A DNA stretch of 64,000 bases from Crenobacter cavernae (GTDB lineage Bacteria > Pseudomonadota > Gammaproteobacteria > Burkholderiales > Chromobacteriaceae): the NCBI RefSeq assembly GCF_003355495.1, contig NZ_CP031337.1, positions 496,001 to 560,000 on the forward strand, written 5' to 3'. The translations under genes were made by a program, and so were the position numbers. Under the pieces are notes generated by a model. It saw only the letters and a program-made list of their open reading frames with translations, ran no database searches and had not been told where the DNA came from. Of this stretch, positions 1-9,055 are shown piece by piece (the stretch's first letter is position 1; each line of letters begins with the position of its first letter).

Positions 1-1088
1 GAACCGTCGCCGCTCTTGTACATCCAGTGCGATGCGACGCCGACCTCGGCCACGCCGTTCATCTCGCGCGTGCGGATCTGCATCTCGACCGGCGTCCCGT
101 AGGGACCGAACAGCGTCGTGTGCAGGCTCTGGTAGCCGTTGCCCTTCGGGATCGCGATGTAGTCCTTGAACTTGCCGGGAATCGGCTTGTACAGGCTGTG
201 CAGCGCGCCCATCGCCAGATAGCAGCTCGGCACGTCGTTGACGATCACGCGGAAGCCGTAGATGTCGAGCACCTCGGAAAACGACAGGTGCTTCTCCTGC
301 ATCTTCTTGTAGATGCTGTAGAGGTTCTTCTCACGCCCCTTGATCATCGCCTCGATATTGCACTCGACCAGCTTCTGGCTGAGCGCGCGCAGGATCTTGC
401 TGACCACCTCGCGCCGGTTGCCGCGCGCCGCGCGCACCGCCTTAGACAACACGTGATAGCGGTGCGGGTGCAGGTGCTTGAACGCCAGATCTTGCAGTTC
501 GCGGTAGATCTTGTTCAGGCCGATGCGGTTGGCGATCGGCGCGTAGATCTCGAGCGTTTCGAGCGCGATGCGTTTGCGCTTATCTTCGCGCATCGCGTCG
601 AGCGTGCGCATATTGTGCAGGCGGTCGGCCAGCTTCACGAGGATGACGCGGATGTCGCGCGCCATCGCCAGCACCATCTTGCGGAAGTTCTCCGCCTGCG
701 CCGCCTCCTTGGTCTCGTACTCGAGCCGCTCCAGCTTGGAGAGGCCGTCGACTAGGTCGGCGATGGTCTTGCCGAACTCGCCGATCAGCGTCGGCTTGGT
801 GACGCCGGTGTCTTCCAGCGTGTCGTGCAACAGCGCGGCGGAGAGACCCTGCGCGTCCAGCCGCCACTCGACCAGCAAGGTCGCGACCGCCAGCGGATGC
901 GTGATATACGGCTCGCCGCTCTTGCGCGTCTGCCCCTCGTGCGCCTCTCGGCTGACCACGAAGGCGCGCCGCAGCATCGCGACGTCCTCCGGCTTCAGAT
1001 AACGCCCGGCCGCGCCGAAGAAGGCTTCGGCGTCGGCGTCGATCCGCGCATTGTAGTCGATGACGGAGGGCGAGACTTCGAGCGTCAT
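1..1088 (-). CDS. spoT: SpoT/RelA-type bifunctional (p)ppGpp synthetase/hydrolase, N-terminal part (cut by window edge)
   Basis: The visible 362 codons begin MTLEVSPSVID and hold an HD-type hydrolase domain with the motif HDTLEDTG near residue 80 and a second metal-site stretch KLADRLHNMRTLD. The start of the RelA/SpoT synthetase domain follows (KDYIAIPKGNGYQSLHTT). An intact HD motif indicates the bifunctional SpoT/Rsh type, which makes and degrades the alarmone (p)ppGpp in the cytoplasm. The C-terminal TGS and ACT domains lie outside the window. It follows rpoZ and gmk on the same strand, the usual proteobacterial order. Confidence 0.95.
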   Translation of the reverse strand, partial: MTLEVSPSVIDYNARIDADAEAFFGAAGRYLKPEDVAMLRRAFVVSREAHEGQTRKSGEPYITHPLAVATLLVEWRLDAQGLSAALLHDTLEDTGVTKPTLIGEFGKTIADLVDGLSKLERLEYETKEAAQAENFRKMVLAMARDIRVILVKLADRLHNMRTLDAMREDKRKRIALETLEIYAPIANRIGLNKIYRELQDLAFKHLHPHRYHVLSKAVRAARGNRREVVSKILRALSQKLVECNIEAMIKGREKNLYSIYKKMQEKHLSFSEVLDIYGFRVIVNDVPSCYLAMGALHSLYKPIPGKFKDYIAIPKGNGYQSLHTTLFGPYGTPVEMQIRTREMNGVAEVGVASHWMYKSGDG

Positions 1089-1113
1089 ATCAGCGAAGGT
1101 GGCGTGCCTGCGA

Positions 1114-1320
1114 TCAGGCCTTGCCGCGACTGAGGAGTTCCTTGCCCACGTGACCGGCAGAAATTTCGCGCAGCGCCACGACGGTCGGCTTGTGACGGCC
1201 AGCCTCGACGAAAGAAGTGGCACCGGACGCCAGTTGGCGCGCACGATAGGCGGCGGCCAGCGTCAGGTCGAAACGGTTTTCAATACGGTCCAGGCAGTCG
1301 TCAACGGTAATACGGGCCAT
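1114..1320 (-). CDS. rpoZ: DNA-directed RNA polymerase omega subunit
   Basis: A 68-residue protein starting MARITVDDCLDRIENRFDL, the conserved N-terminus of the omega subunit. Omega helps assemble RNA polymerase and forms part of a ppGpp binding site. An in-frame ATG two codons upstream (1326) is possible, but AAGGA directly abuts it. The same AAGGA lies 6 bases before the ATG at 1320, so I chose 1320. The gene sits between gmk and spoT, probably in one operon. Confidence 0.95.
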   Translation of the reverse strand: MARITVDDCLDRIENRFDLTLAAAYRARQLASGATSFVEAGRHKPTVVALREISAGHVGKELLSRGKA

Positions 1321-1392
1321 TGTCATTCCTTGAGGTGGGTTCGGCGCTACGCGCAGAAAACTATATAAAAAACGGCGTCGCCACCAACGCCC

Positions 1393-2019
1393 CTACGCAG
1401 GACTCTTCATGGTGGCGATCAGCGCGGAGTGGCGCGCCAGTTGCTTGACGGCACGCAGACGCTCGGCGCGGATGATGCTGATCAGATCCTGCTTCGCGAC
1501 CTCGATGTCGTCGTTGACGAGCACGTACTCGAAGCTGCCGACGTGATCGATCTCCGAGCGAACCACCGCGAGGCGGCGTTCGATCACTTCATGGCTGTCG
1601 GTCGCGCGGCCGCGCAGCCTCGCTTCGAGCTCTTCGATCGAAGGCGGCAGGATGAAGATGCTGATCGCCTCGGGGAAGGCTTTGCGCACCTGCTCGGCGC
1701 CCTGCCAGTCGATTTCCAGCAGGATGTCATCCCACTCGGCCAACCTTTCGCGGATCCAGTTCGAACTGGTTCCGTAGTACTGGCCGTAGACCTCGGCGTA
1801 CTCGAGGAACTCGCCGCCTTCGAGGCGGGCGAGAAACGTCTCGCGATCGACGAAGTGGTAGTGCACCCCGCCCTCCTCGCCCTCTCGCGGCGCGCGCGTC
1901 GTGTAGGAGACCGACAGTTTGACGCCCGGTTCGGCGGCGAGCAAAGCGGCAACCAGCGTGGTTTTACCGGCCCCGGACGGTGCCGTGACTATGTAGATAT
2001 TACCGCCAGCCTTTGCCAT
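1393..2019 (-). CDS. gmk: Guanylate kinase
   Basis: A 208-residue cytoplasmic enzyme that phosphorylates GMP to GDP with ATP. The P-loop GPSGAGKTT-like segment appears as APSGAGKTTL near residue 14. The GMP-binding stretch SYTTRAPREGEEGGVHYHF and the lid region typical of the family follow. Length is normal. It is the first gene of gmk-rpoZ-spoT, linking guanine nucleotide supply to the stringent response. A copy of the CTCGGCCAAC repeat lies inside it at 1735-1744, where it encodes part of RERLAEWDD. Confidence 0.96.
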   Translation of the reverse strand: MAKAGGNIYIVTAPSGAGKTTLVAALLAAEPGVKLSVSYTTRAPREGEEGGVHYHFVDRETFLARLEGGEFLEYAEVYGQYYGTSSNWIRERLAEWDDILLEIDWQGAEQVRKAFPEAISIFILPPSIEELEARLRGRATDSHEVIERRLAVVRSEIDHVGSFEYVLVNDDIEVAKQDLISIIRAERLRAVKQLARHSALIATMKSPA

Positions 2020-2221
2020 GGTCGTCGCGAAAGTCTGTGAAAATTAATTTTTCAGAATACCACAACAAGACCCTTCGAATAAGCCGGCAGTTCAAATTTG
2101 CCTCGTAAGCTACTGTTAAAGCCCATGTTTATTCCAAAAACATAAACACCGCCAGGCAAGCAATACAAGTATCGGCCTGCGGCAAAAAGGCGAACCCGCA
2201 CGATTCCAGCTGGGACGACAA

Positions 2222-2254
2222 AGAGAAACCCTCCGCGTTGCGGAGGGTTTCTCT
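2222..2254 (-). terminator. Rho-independent terminator of the guanine permease gene
   Basis: A perfect 15-bp inverted repeat (AGAGAAACCCTCCGC with a 3-base loop) lies about 50 bases after the stop of the minus-strand permease gene. A run rich in T follows in that direction. Confidence 0.85.
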
Positions 2255-2305
2255 AATCGGACGAGGGGCCAGCCCTCGTCTCGGCCACGATGCGTCAGGC
2301 GAGAA

Positions 2306-3676
2306 TCAGATCGCCCAACCGCCAGCGTAGAACACAGCCAGGGCAACAGCGATCACCACGGTACCGATGTTCAGTTTCTTGAACTCGCCACCGACGATGC
2401 GGCCGATCACCAGGGTGCAGAAGCCGAGCATGATGCCGGTCACGATGTTGCAGGTCAGCACGATGAACACCGCGCACACCAGACCCGCCATCGCGTCGAC
2501 CATGTCGTCCATGTGCAGGCGGCTGATGCTGCCCAACATCAGGAGACCGACATACATCAGCGCCGGAGCGGTAGCGTAAGCCGGAACCAGGCCAGCCAGC
2601 GGTGAGAAGAAGATCACCACCAGGAACAGCAGACCCACGACGGCAGCAGCCAGACCGGTCTTGGCACCGGCGGCGACACCAGCGGCCGATTCGATGTAGG
2701 CGGCAGCCGGAGCACCACCGAAGAAACCGGCGAAGATCGAGCTCAGCGAGTCAGCGGTCAGCGCCTTGCTGCCGTTGATGATCTGGCCTTTTTCGTCCAG
2801 CTGGCCGGCTTGACCTGCCACGGCGCGGATGGTGCCGGTCGCGTCGAAGACGGCGGTCATCACCAGAGCGAGCACGCTCGGGATCACGGCGGCGGTCAGC
2901 GCGCCCTGGATGTCCATCGAACCGATCAGCGAGGAGCCACCCGGAACACTCAGGCTCGGCATGGCGAACACGCCGGTGAATTTCACCGCCGGATCAAAGG
3001 CCAGACCGATCGCGGAGAGCGCGACGATCACGAGCAGGATGCCGCCCGGAATGCGGCGACGCTCGACGCCGAAGATCGCGGCCAGGCCCAGGACCGACAT
3101 CACGACCGGGAAGGCGGTGATATTGCCCAGCGCAACCGGCAAACCCGGGTGGGTGTTCTTGACGACCAGACCGACGGTGTCCGAAGCGATCAAGAGCAGG
3201 AACAGACCGATGCCGACACCCGTACCGTGCGCGATACCGGCCGGCAGGTTCTTCAGGATCCAGGTACGTACGCCGGTCACCGAGATGGCGGTGAACACGA
3301 CGCCCATCAGGAACACGGCACCCAGCGCCACTTGCGGCGACAGACCCTTGCCCAACACCAGACCGAAGGCGGTGAAGGCGGTCAAAGAAATGGCGCAGCC
3401 GATGGCCAGCGGCAGCTTGGCCCACAAACCCATCAACAACGAACCGAACGCCGTCGTCAGGCAGACGGCGACGAATACTGCACTGGTATCGAAACCCGCC
3501 TTGCCCAGCATGCCCGGCACAACGAAGACCGAGTAGACCATCGCCAGGAAGGTAGTGACACCGGCCAGAACTTCCTGACGCGTCGAGCTGCCACGCGCGG
3601 AAATCTGGAAAAATTTGTCGAGCTTAGAAGACCCAGTTCCGACGCCCGCTACTGGCAGGCCATCTTGTTCAATCAT
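2306..3676 (-). CDS. NCS2-family guanine/hypoxanthine-type permease (AzgA-like)
   Basis: A 456-residue, very hydrophobic membrane protein with about 12-14 predicted helices. It has the AzgA-branch signatures: an N-terminal STRQEVLAGVTTFLAMVYS segment and AAAYIESAAGVAAGAKTGL in the middle, which corresponds to the substrate-site region of NCS2 transporters. It likely brings purine bases in with protons. AAGGAG lies 8 bases before the ATG. It diverges from a second, related NCS2 gene across a 0.9-kb spacer. Exact substrate (guanine, hypoxanthine or xanthine) cannot be decided from sequence. Confidence 0.88.
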   Translation of the reverse strand: MIEQDGLPVAGVGTGSSKLDKFFQISARGSSTRQEVLAGVTTFLAMVYSVFVVPGMLGKAGFDTSAVFVAVCLTTAFGSLLMGLWAKLPLAIGCAISLTAFTAFGLVLGKGLSPQVALGAVFLMGVVFTAISVTGVRTWILKNLPAGIAHGTGVGIGLFLLLIASDTVGLVVKNTHPGLPVALGNITAFPVVMSVLGLAAIFGVERRRIPGGILLVIVALSAIGLAFDPAVKFTGVFAMPSLSVPGGSSLIGSMDIQGALTAAVIPSVLALVMTAVFDATGTIRAVAGQAGQLDEKGQIINGSKALTADSLSSIFAGFFGGAPAAAYIESAAGVAAGAKTGLAAAVVGLLFLVVIFFSPLAGLVPAYATAPALMYVGLLMLGSISRLHMDDMVDAMAGLVCAVFIVLTCNIVTGIMLGFCTLVIGRIVGGEFKKLNIGTVVIAVALAVFYAGGWAI

Positions 3677-4594
3677 GATACAGCTCCTTTATCAGCACGC
3701 TGAAACGGCCAGACCTCTGCCCGTCATCAGGTTTGCTCTCATGTCATTCGTGTTTGTGAACAAGGGAAAGGTCAGACAAAGCCATACGGCCCGCGCTTCT
3801 CTATTTCCCTGCAGTTTGCTAGTGCAATCGGAACGTCTTGAAGGGATCACCCTGAATACGCCACCGATGGTGTGGGTGGAAGCGACTGCAGTAAGGAAGA
3901 TAGACGAGGGGAGGCGACAGGATTGCAGTACGGGGCGTTCCTGAACGCACCACCGACCGCTTAGCCCTGCCACGCCAGATCGCCGGAACCGGCTCCTGGC
4001 GGACCCGCCCTTCTGACAAGAAGAGCAGACCGTGTTTCTCCTCAACGCTATTTCGACAGCTTCATATGGTGGCTGCCTCTTCTTCCCTTTGCAGAGCGCA
4101 TTCCTGCACGGAACTCTTTTTGTTGTCTGGTTTCCGTTGCGCCGCGGGTGGATCGATGGCCCCGTGTGAAGGACCCGAACCGTGCATTTATCTTACAAGG
4201 AAGAGACTTTATTGCACAACCGCTAGCATCCCCACCCGGCCATAGAAGCAGGGTTTTCCATTATTTTCAGCCAAAATCCGCCATTTATCGGTAAAACCGG
4301 GCAAAAACCCCCGCACCAAGGTGTTGCAAAAGTGCCGACACCTAGAGTAAACCCTCAAATTCTCCCCCTGTTTTTGGCATCCCCCCGGCGCAGGGCAGCC
4401 CTCTCGATCGCCAACGCCGTTTTTTCCGCTGCTCGATCGTCGAGAGCCAGCCGCCGCAACCTCATAAACATTGGGGACAGTTGCCATAAATTCCTTCATC
4501 ATGCCGAGAACTTTGCCAAGGCCAAAATAGCTTTATGCCAAGCAAAGCCTGCCGCACGACATATCACACACATAACAACGAGGAGTTCAACAAG
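3677..4594. other. Long intergenic region between two divergent purine permease genes
   Basis: About 0.9 kb with no convincing gene. Open frames here have no recognisable product and composition less GC-rich than the neighbours, especially 4040-4590. It must carry the promoters of both permease genes. I see no purine-riboswitch-like fold and no clear dyad operator. It is unusually long for this gene-dense window and could hide a small RNA. Confidence 0.5.
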
Positions 4595-5923
4595 ATGCAG
4601 ATGACGGAACAAGCATCGAACGGCCTATTGGAAAGGCTGTTCCGACTCGAGGAGAACGGCACCAACATCAGAACCGAGGTTCTTGCCGGCTTCACCATTT
4701 TCCTGACCATGGCCTACATCGTGGTTGTCAACCCGGCCATCCTGTCGCTGACCGGCATGGACTTCAAGGCCGTGTTCGTCGCGACCTGCCTCGCCGCGGC
4801 GCTCGGCACCGCGATCATGGGCCTAGTCGCCAACTACCCGATCGCGCTCGCTCCGGGCATGGGCCTGAACGCCTACTTCACCTTCACCGTGGTCAAGGGC
4901 ATGGGCGTGCCGTGGGAAACCGCGCTCGGCGCCGTATTCCTGTCGGGCATCCTGTTTGTCTGCGTGAGCTTGTTCAAGGTGCGTGAACTGTTGATCAACG
5001 CCATCCCGGACTCGCTGAAGTTCTCGATTTCCGCCGGTGTCGGCATGTTCCTCGGCCTCGTCGCACTGAAGAATGCCGGCATCGTCGTCGCCAACCCGGC
5101 CACCTATATCTCGCTCGGCAACCTGCACGACCCGAGAGCGCTGATCGCCATCCTCGGCTTCTTCCTCGTCGTGGTGATGGAGTACCGCCGGTGGAACGGT
5201 TCGATCATCATCGCCATCCTGGCCTGCACCGCGCTGTCGATCGGCCTGGGCCTGTCCGAGTTCAAGGGCGTGTTCGCGCCGGTGCCGAGCATGGAGCCGA
5301 CGCTCATGAAGCTCGACATCAGTAGCGTGATGTCGGCCGCGCTGCTCGGCGTGGTGTTCGTGTTCTTCTTCGTCGACCTGTTCGACACCACCGGCACGCT
5401 GGTCGCCGTCGCTCATCGCGCCGGGCTGTCCAAGAACGGCAAACTGCCGCGCCTGAAGCGCGCGCTGATGGCCGACTCGACCGCGATCATCGCCGGTGCG
5501 GCGATGGGCACGTCGTCGACCGTCGCCTATATCGAGTCCGCCGCCGGCGCCGCCGTCGGTGGCCGCACCGGCCTGACCGCGTGCACCGTCGCCGTGCTGT
5601 TCGCCGCCTGCCTGTGGTTCTCGCCGTTGGCCGAGTCGGTGCCGGCCTACGCCACCGCGCCGGCGCTGCTGTACGTCGCCGTACTGATGACGCGCGGGCT
5701 CGCCGAGGTCGAATGGCGCGACATGACCGAAGCGGCACCGGCCGTGATCGCCGCGCTGACGATGCCGTTCACCTACTCGATCGCGACCGGTATCGCCTTC
5801 GGCTTCATTTCCTACGCCGTCATCAAGCTGATGTCCGGCCACGCCCGCCAGGTCAAGCCGGCGGTCTGGGTGATCGCCACCCTGTGGGCGCTGAAGCTCG
5901 CCTTCCTCGATAGCGCGCACTAA
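4595..5923 (+). CDS. NCS2-family adenine/hypoxanthine-type permease (AzgA-like)
   Basis: A 442-residue polytopic membrane protein, related to the divergent gene on its left. It carries the family segments NIRTEVLAGFTIFLTMAYI near the N-terminus, APGMGLNAYF, DLFDTTGTLVA and VAYIESAAGAAVGGRTGL. AGGAG at 4581-4585 is 9 bases before the chosen ATG; an upstream in-frame ATG lacks such a site. It is followed by a terminator and then apt, which suggests import of purine bases for salvage. A single copy of the window-wide repeat lies inside it at 5626-5635. Confidence 0.88.
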   Translation: MQMTEQASNGLLERLFRLEENGTNIRTEVLAGFTIFLTMAYIVVVNPAILSLTGMDFKAVFVATCLAAALGTAIMGLVANYPIALAPGMGLNAYFTFTVVKGMGVPWETALGAVFLSGILFVCVSLFKVRELLINAIPDSLKFSISAGVGMFLGLVALKNAGIVVANPATYISLGNLHDPRALIAILGFFLVVVMEYRRWNGSIIIAILACTALSIGLGLSEFKGVFAPVPSMEPTLMKLDISSVMSAALLGVVFVFFFVDLFDTTGTLVAVAHRAGLSKNGKLPRLKRALMADSTAIIAGAAMGTSSTVAYIESAAGAAVGGRTGLTACTVAVLFAACLWFSPLAESVPAYATAPALLYVAVLMTRGLAEVEWRDMTEAAPAVIAALTMPFTYSIATGIAFGFISYAVIKLMSGHARQVKPAVWVIATLWALKLAFLDSAH

Positions 5924-5943
5924 GCCGCGACGCGCCAAGAAAA

Positions 5944-5980
5944 AAGCGGGCCGCCCCCAAGGGGACGGCCCGCTTCGTTT
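5944..5980 (+). terminator. Rho-independent terminator after NCS2 permease
   Basis: AAGCGGGCCG (5944-5953) pairs with CGGCCCGCTT (5966-5975), and an inner CCCC/GGGG extends the stem. It ends in CGTTTT on the plus strand. Confidence 0.8.
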
Positions 5981-6063
5981 TGGGCGCCGCCCACCCGGAG
6001 CGGGGGCACCGGTTTTGGTCTAGACTTGCAGCGCTTTCCTACCGCCCGGCCAGACATCACGCC

Positions 6064-6621
6064 ATGCAAAGCCTCAACAACCTCGACTACGCCAGCTACC
6101 TGAAGAACGCGATCCGCACCGTGCCCGACTGGCCGCACGAGGGCGTGATGTTCCGCGACATCACGCCGTTGCTGCAGAACCCGAAGGCGTTTCGTCTGTT
6201 GATCGACGTGTTCGTGCACCGTTATATGGACGCCGACATCAGCCTGGTCGCCGGGCTAGACGCGCGTGGCTTCATCATCGGCTCGGTGCTCGCCTACGAA
6301 CTGAACGTCGGCTTCGTGCCTATCCGCAAGAAGGGCAAGCTGCCGTTCACCACGATCGCCGAAGAGTACGAACTCGAATACGGCAACGCGACGGTCGAGA
6401 TGCATACCGACGCATGTCGCGAAGGAGACCGCGTGGTGCTGATCGACGACCTGGTCGCGACCGGCGGCACGATGATGGCCGGCTACAAGCTGCTGCAGAA
6501 ACTCGGCGCCGAAGTCGTCGAAGCCGCAGCGATCATCGAACTGCCCGAACTGAAGGGCGGCGAGCTGATCCGCTCGAGCGGCCTGCCGCTCTACACCGTG
6601 TGCAGCTTCGACGGCGCATAA
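6064..6621 (+). CDS. apt: Adenine phosphoribosyltransferase
   Basis: A 185-residue cytoplasmic enzyme that joins adenine to PRPP to give AMP. It shows the family segments FRDITPLLQNPKAF, AGLDARGFI (with the DARG motif) and the PRPP-binding loop VVLIDDLVATGGTMMAG near residue 125. Length is typical. The preceding purine permease would supply its substrate, but a terminator separates the two, so apt probably has its own promoter. Confidence 0.96.
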   Translation: MQSLNNLDYASYLKNAIRTVPDWPHEGVMFRDITPLLQNPKAFRLLIDVFVHRYMDADISLVAGLDARGFIIGSVLAYELNVGFVPIRKKGKLPFTTIAEEYELEYGNATVEMHTDACREGDRVVLIDDLVATGGTMMAGYKLLQKLGAEVVEAAAIIELPELKGGELIRSSGLPLYTVCSFDGA

Positions 6622-6636
6622 GCCCCCTAAAGTCAC

Positions 6637-6665
6637 CGGCCACCTTAATCGAGGTGGCCGTTTCC
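6637..6665 (+). terminator. Terminator of apt
   Basis: CGGCCACCT (6637-6645) pairs with AGGTGGCCG (6652-6660), followed by TTTCC. Confidence 0.7.
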
Positions 6666-6677
6666 TACGCCTACGGC

Positions 6678-6845
6678 CTACCTTGCAGCGAGCCGCCCGG
6701 ATGCGCGCCGTTCGGCCTCCTCGGCCTCGCGCGCCTTCTTGACGAACAGCCATACGCAGTAGCCGACCATCCCGGCCGCCACGACGATGGTGAGCAGACT
6801 CAAAATGCCCACATAGGACGACAATAGTTCTTTCCAGAGTTCCAT
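6678..6845 (-). CDS. Small single-pass membrane protein, DUF3149-like
   Basis: A 55-residue protein starting MELWKELLSSYVGILS, with one hydrophobic helix (about residues 10-34) and a charged cytoplasmic tail rich in Arg, Glu and Ala. This matches my recollection of the DUF3149 family of short beta-proteobacterial membrane proteins of unknown role. I chose the start at 6845 because a GGGAGGGCAAGG purine-rich stretch precedes it; a longer frame upstream has no family resemblance. Confidence 0.7.
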   Translation of the reverse strand: MELWKELLSSYVGILSLLTIVVAAGMVGYCVWLFVKKAREAEEAERRASGRLAAR

Positions 6846-6969
6846 GGCCTTGCCCTCCCTGCCTGCGCCGATTGGTATGCGGCAAGGGTAAGGCTCGGCC
6901 AAGCTTCGGGCCTTGACCCAAGTCAAACTGCATAGGATCGGCTACCGCGAACGGAAAACGCCAAAAACA

Positions 6970-6994
6970 ACAGCCCCGCACAAGGCGGGGCTGT
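6970..6994 (-). terminator. Terminator of the ferredoxin-reductase gene
   Basis: ACAGCCCCGC and GCGGGGCTGT form a perfect 10-bp stem with a 5-base loop. In the minus direction it is followed by TTGTTTTTGG. Confidence 0.85.
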
Positions 6995-7003
6995 CGGGGG
7001 TGC

Positions 7004-7020
7004 AAGGTTGGCCGAGCTTA
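7004..7020 (-). repeat. Single intergenic repeat copy at the end of the ferredoxin-reductase gene
   Basis: Minus strand TAAGCTCGGCCAACCTTGC; the first TAA is the stop codon of the reductase gene. It matches the full 14-base consensus and is followed by an independent terminator. Confidence 0.8.
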
Positions 7021-8052
7021 TTTCTGGCCGAGGTCCTTGGCGAGGAAGAAGGCGTCGGAGAAGAACTCGTCCTCCGGCAGGCCGCGTTCGGCGATGAAGC
7101 TCTTGTGCGCCGCCTCGACCATCACCGGCGCGCCGCAGGCGTAGACCTGGTAACCGGACAGATCGTCGAAGTCGTCGAGCACGGCCTGGTGGACGAAGCC
7201 GGTGCGGCCGGCCCACTCGTCTTCCGGCAGCGCGTCGGACAGCACCGGGATGAAGGAGAAGCCCGGCAGCTGCGTCTGCCACGAGCCGGCCAGTTCGGCC
7301 ATGTAGAGGTCGGCCTTGGTGCGCGCGCCCCAGTACATCACCATCGGGCGATGGATGCCGTTGTGGATCGCGTGCTCGACGATGCCCTTGATCGGTGCGA
7401 AGCCGGTGCCGCTGGCGATGAACACGATCGGCTTGTCCGACTCTTCGCGCAGGAAGAACGACCCCATCGGGCCCTTGAAGCGCATGATCTCGCGCTCCTT
7501 CATCGTGTTGAACACGTACTCGGAAAAGCTGCCGCCCGGCTGGTTGCGGATGTGCAGCTCGAGGAAGGCATCGTCGTGCGGCGCGTTGGCGATCGAGAAA
7601 CTGCGCTTCTTGCCGTCCTTCATCAGAATGTCGATGTACTGGCCGGCGCGGAACTGCAGCCGTTCGGACACCGGCAGCTTCAGCCGCAGCACCGCGACGT
7701 CGTGGACCTTCTCGATCTTCTCGATGCGGCAAGGCAGCGTCTTGATAGGGATGTCGCCGATACCGGTCACCTCGCGCGCCTCGATCGAAAGCTCGGCCAA
7801 GCCTTCTACCGGACGCGCGCAGCAGAACAGTGCGTAGCCCTGCGCGCGCTCGTGCGGCGGCAGCGCCTTTTCCTGGTGCGGGCCGTGTTCGACCTCGCCT
7901 TCCACGATCTTGCCCTTGCAGGCGCCGCACGCGCCGTCGCGGCAACCGTACGGCAAGCCAATGCCCTGACGCAGGGCCGCTTCCAGCAGCGTTTCTTGCG
8001 CTTCCACCGCAAAGCTGTGCCCGCTCGGGAGCACCTTGACCTGACACGTCAT
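7018..8052 (-). CDS. 2Fe-2S ferredoxin-NAD(P)H oxidoreductase (CDP-6-deoxy-glucoseen reductase-like)
   Basis: A 344-residue fusion. Residues 1-90 form a plant-type 2Fe-2S ferredoxin with the cysteine cluster CRDGACGACKG and a fourth Cys in ALFCCARP. Residues 100-340 form an FNR-type module with the FAD motif RSFSIANAP and the NAD(P) loop IASGTGFAPIKG. Proteins of this layout are often named CDP-6-deoxy-delta-3,4-glucoseen reductase (AscD) in beta-proteobacteria, but no sugar-biosynthesis genes are nearby, so the electron acceptor is unknown. Its stop codon overlaps the flank of a CTCGGCCAAC-type repeat at 7007-7016. Confidence 0.85.
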   Translation of the reverse strand: MTCQVKVLPSGHSFAVEAQETLLEAALRQGIGLPYGCRDGACGACKGKIVEGEVEHGPHQEKALPPHERAQGYALFCCARPVEGLAELSIEAREVTGIGDIPIKTLPCRIEKIEKVHDVAVLRLKLPVSERLQFRAGQYIDILMKDGKKRSFSIANAPHDDAFLELHIRNQPGGSFSEYVFNTMKEREIMRFKGPMGSFFLREESDKPIVFIASGTGFAPIKGIVEHAIHNGIHRPMVMYWGARTKADLYMAELAGSWQTQLPGFSFIPVLSDALPEDEWAGRTGFVHQAVLDDFDDLSGYQVYACGAPVMVEAAHKSFIAERGLPEDEFFSDAFFLAKDLGQK

Positions 8053-8082
8053 CTTCTTCCTCTACCTCTAAAGATCGCTAAA

Positions 8083-9018
8083 ATGTGCGACATGCGTACC
8101 CTGTTGATCGCCGGCGTCGGCGACGTCGCCCGCCGCGCCCTGCCCGCCCTCACCCGCCGCTGGCGCGTGCTGGCGCTTGTCCGTTCCCCCGAAGCCGCGC
8201 ATCGCGCTCGCTCGTTCGGGGCGATTCCTCTGCCCGCCGACCTCGACGATGCCGCGTCGCTCGAACGTGCCGCAGGCCTCGCCGATGCCGTGCTCTACAC
8301 CGCGCCGCCGCCGCTTTCCGGCGCCACCGACCCGCGTATGCGCAAGCTGTTGTCGGCGCTGGGAAAGGGCGAAAGCATACCACAGCGCTGGGTCTACATC
8401 AGCACCACCGGGGTGTACGGCGACGCCGGCGGCGCCTGGCTGCACGAGGCTTCGCCGTGCCGAGCCGCCAGCCCCAGAGCGCTGCGCCGGCTCGACGCCG
8501 AGGCCCGCTTGCGCGCCTTCGCCGCGCGCCACGGCGCGAGCCTAACCGTGCTGCGCGCGCCCGGCATCTACGCCGAAGAGCGGCTGCCGCTCGAGCGTCT
8601 GAAGGCCGGCACCCCCTGCCTCGAAACCGGCGACGACTCTTGGTCGAACCACATCCACGCCGACGACCTCGCGGCGATCTGCGTCGCGGCGCTCGAGCGG
8701 CAAGGCGGCATCCGCGTCTACAACGCGTGCGACGACCAACCCACGGCGATGGGCGACTGGTTCGACGCGCTCGCCGACGCCTACGACCTGCCCCGCCCCG
8801 CCCGCCTGTCACGCGACGCGGTGCGCCAAACAGTTTCGCCCGCGCTGTGGTCCTTCCTCGCCGAATCGCGCCGTCTCTCGAACGCGCGTCTCAGGCGCGA
8901 ACTGAAGGTCGAACTTGTGTGGCCGAGCGTGCACTGCTGGCTCGCTAAGCGCTCGGCCAACGTCGAGCACGGCCGGGACGCCCGGCTTCGACTCGCGTCG
9001 CACCGTGCGATTCGGTAA
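8083..9018 (+). CDS. NAD(P)-dependent sugar epimerase/dehydratase-like protein (YeeZ type)
   Basis: A 311-residue atypical short-chain dehydrogenase. The N-terminus reads TLLIAGVGDVARRALPAL, a Rossmann entry with GxGxxA. A Tyr-containing segment WVYISTTGVYGD follows near residue 105, and NHIHADDLAA matches the extended-SDR C-terminal region. Members of this branch have no firmly assigned reaction. The start may also be three codons later (8092); neither has a strong ribosome site. It diverges from the ferredoxin reductase gene with 30 bases between the starts. Confidence 0.75.
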   Translation: MCDMRTLLIAGVGDVARRALPALTRRWRVLALVRSPEAAHRARSFGAIPLPADLDDAASLERAAGLADAVLYTAPPPLSGATDPRMRKLLSALGKGESIPQRWVYISTTGVYGDAGGAWLHEASPCRAASPRALRRLDAEARLRAFAARHGASLTVLRAPGIYAEERLPLERLKAGTPCLETGDDSWSNHIHADDLAAICVAALERQGGIRVYNACDDQPTAMGDWFDALADAYDLPRPARLSRDAVRQTVSPALWSFLAESRRLSNARLRRELKVELVWPSVHCWLAKRSANVEHGRDARLRLASHRAIR

Positions 9019-9055
9019 CATCGCTGTTTTTTTACGCTAGCACCCCGTCAACGCC

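Noticed and set aside
4209..4502. A 97-residue minus-strand frame in the permease spacer
   Set aside because: No recognisable features, no clear ribosome site and mixed composition; not supported as a gene.
3677..4594. A purine riboswitch before either permease gene
   Set aside because: I could not find the conserved three-way junction or loop sequences, and these riboswitches are mainly known from Firmicutes.
6913..8080. A 700-residue plus-strand frame whose first half covers the ferredoxin-reductase gene
   Set aside because: Only the part from 8083 has recognisable epimerase/dehydratase features; the first 390 codons are antisense to a clear reductase.
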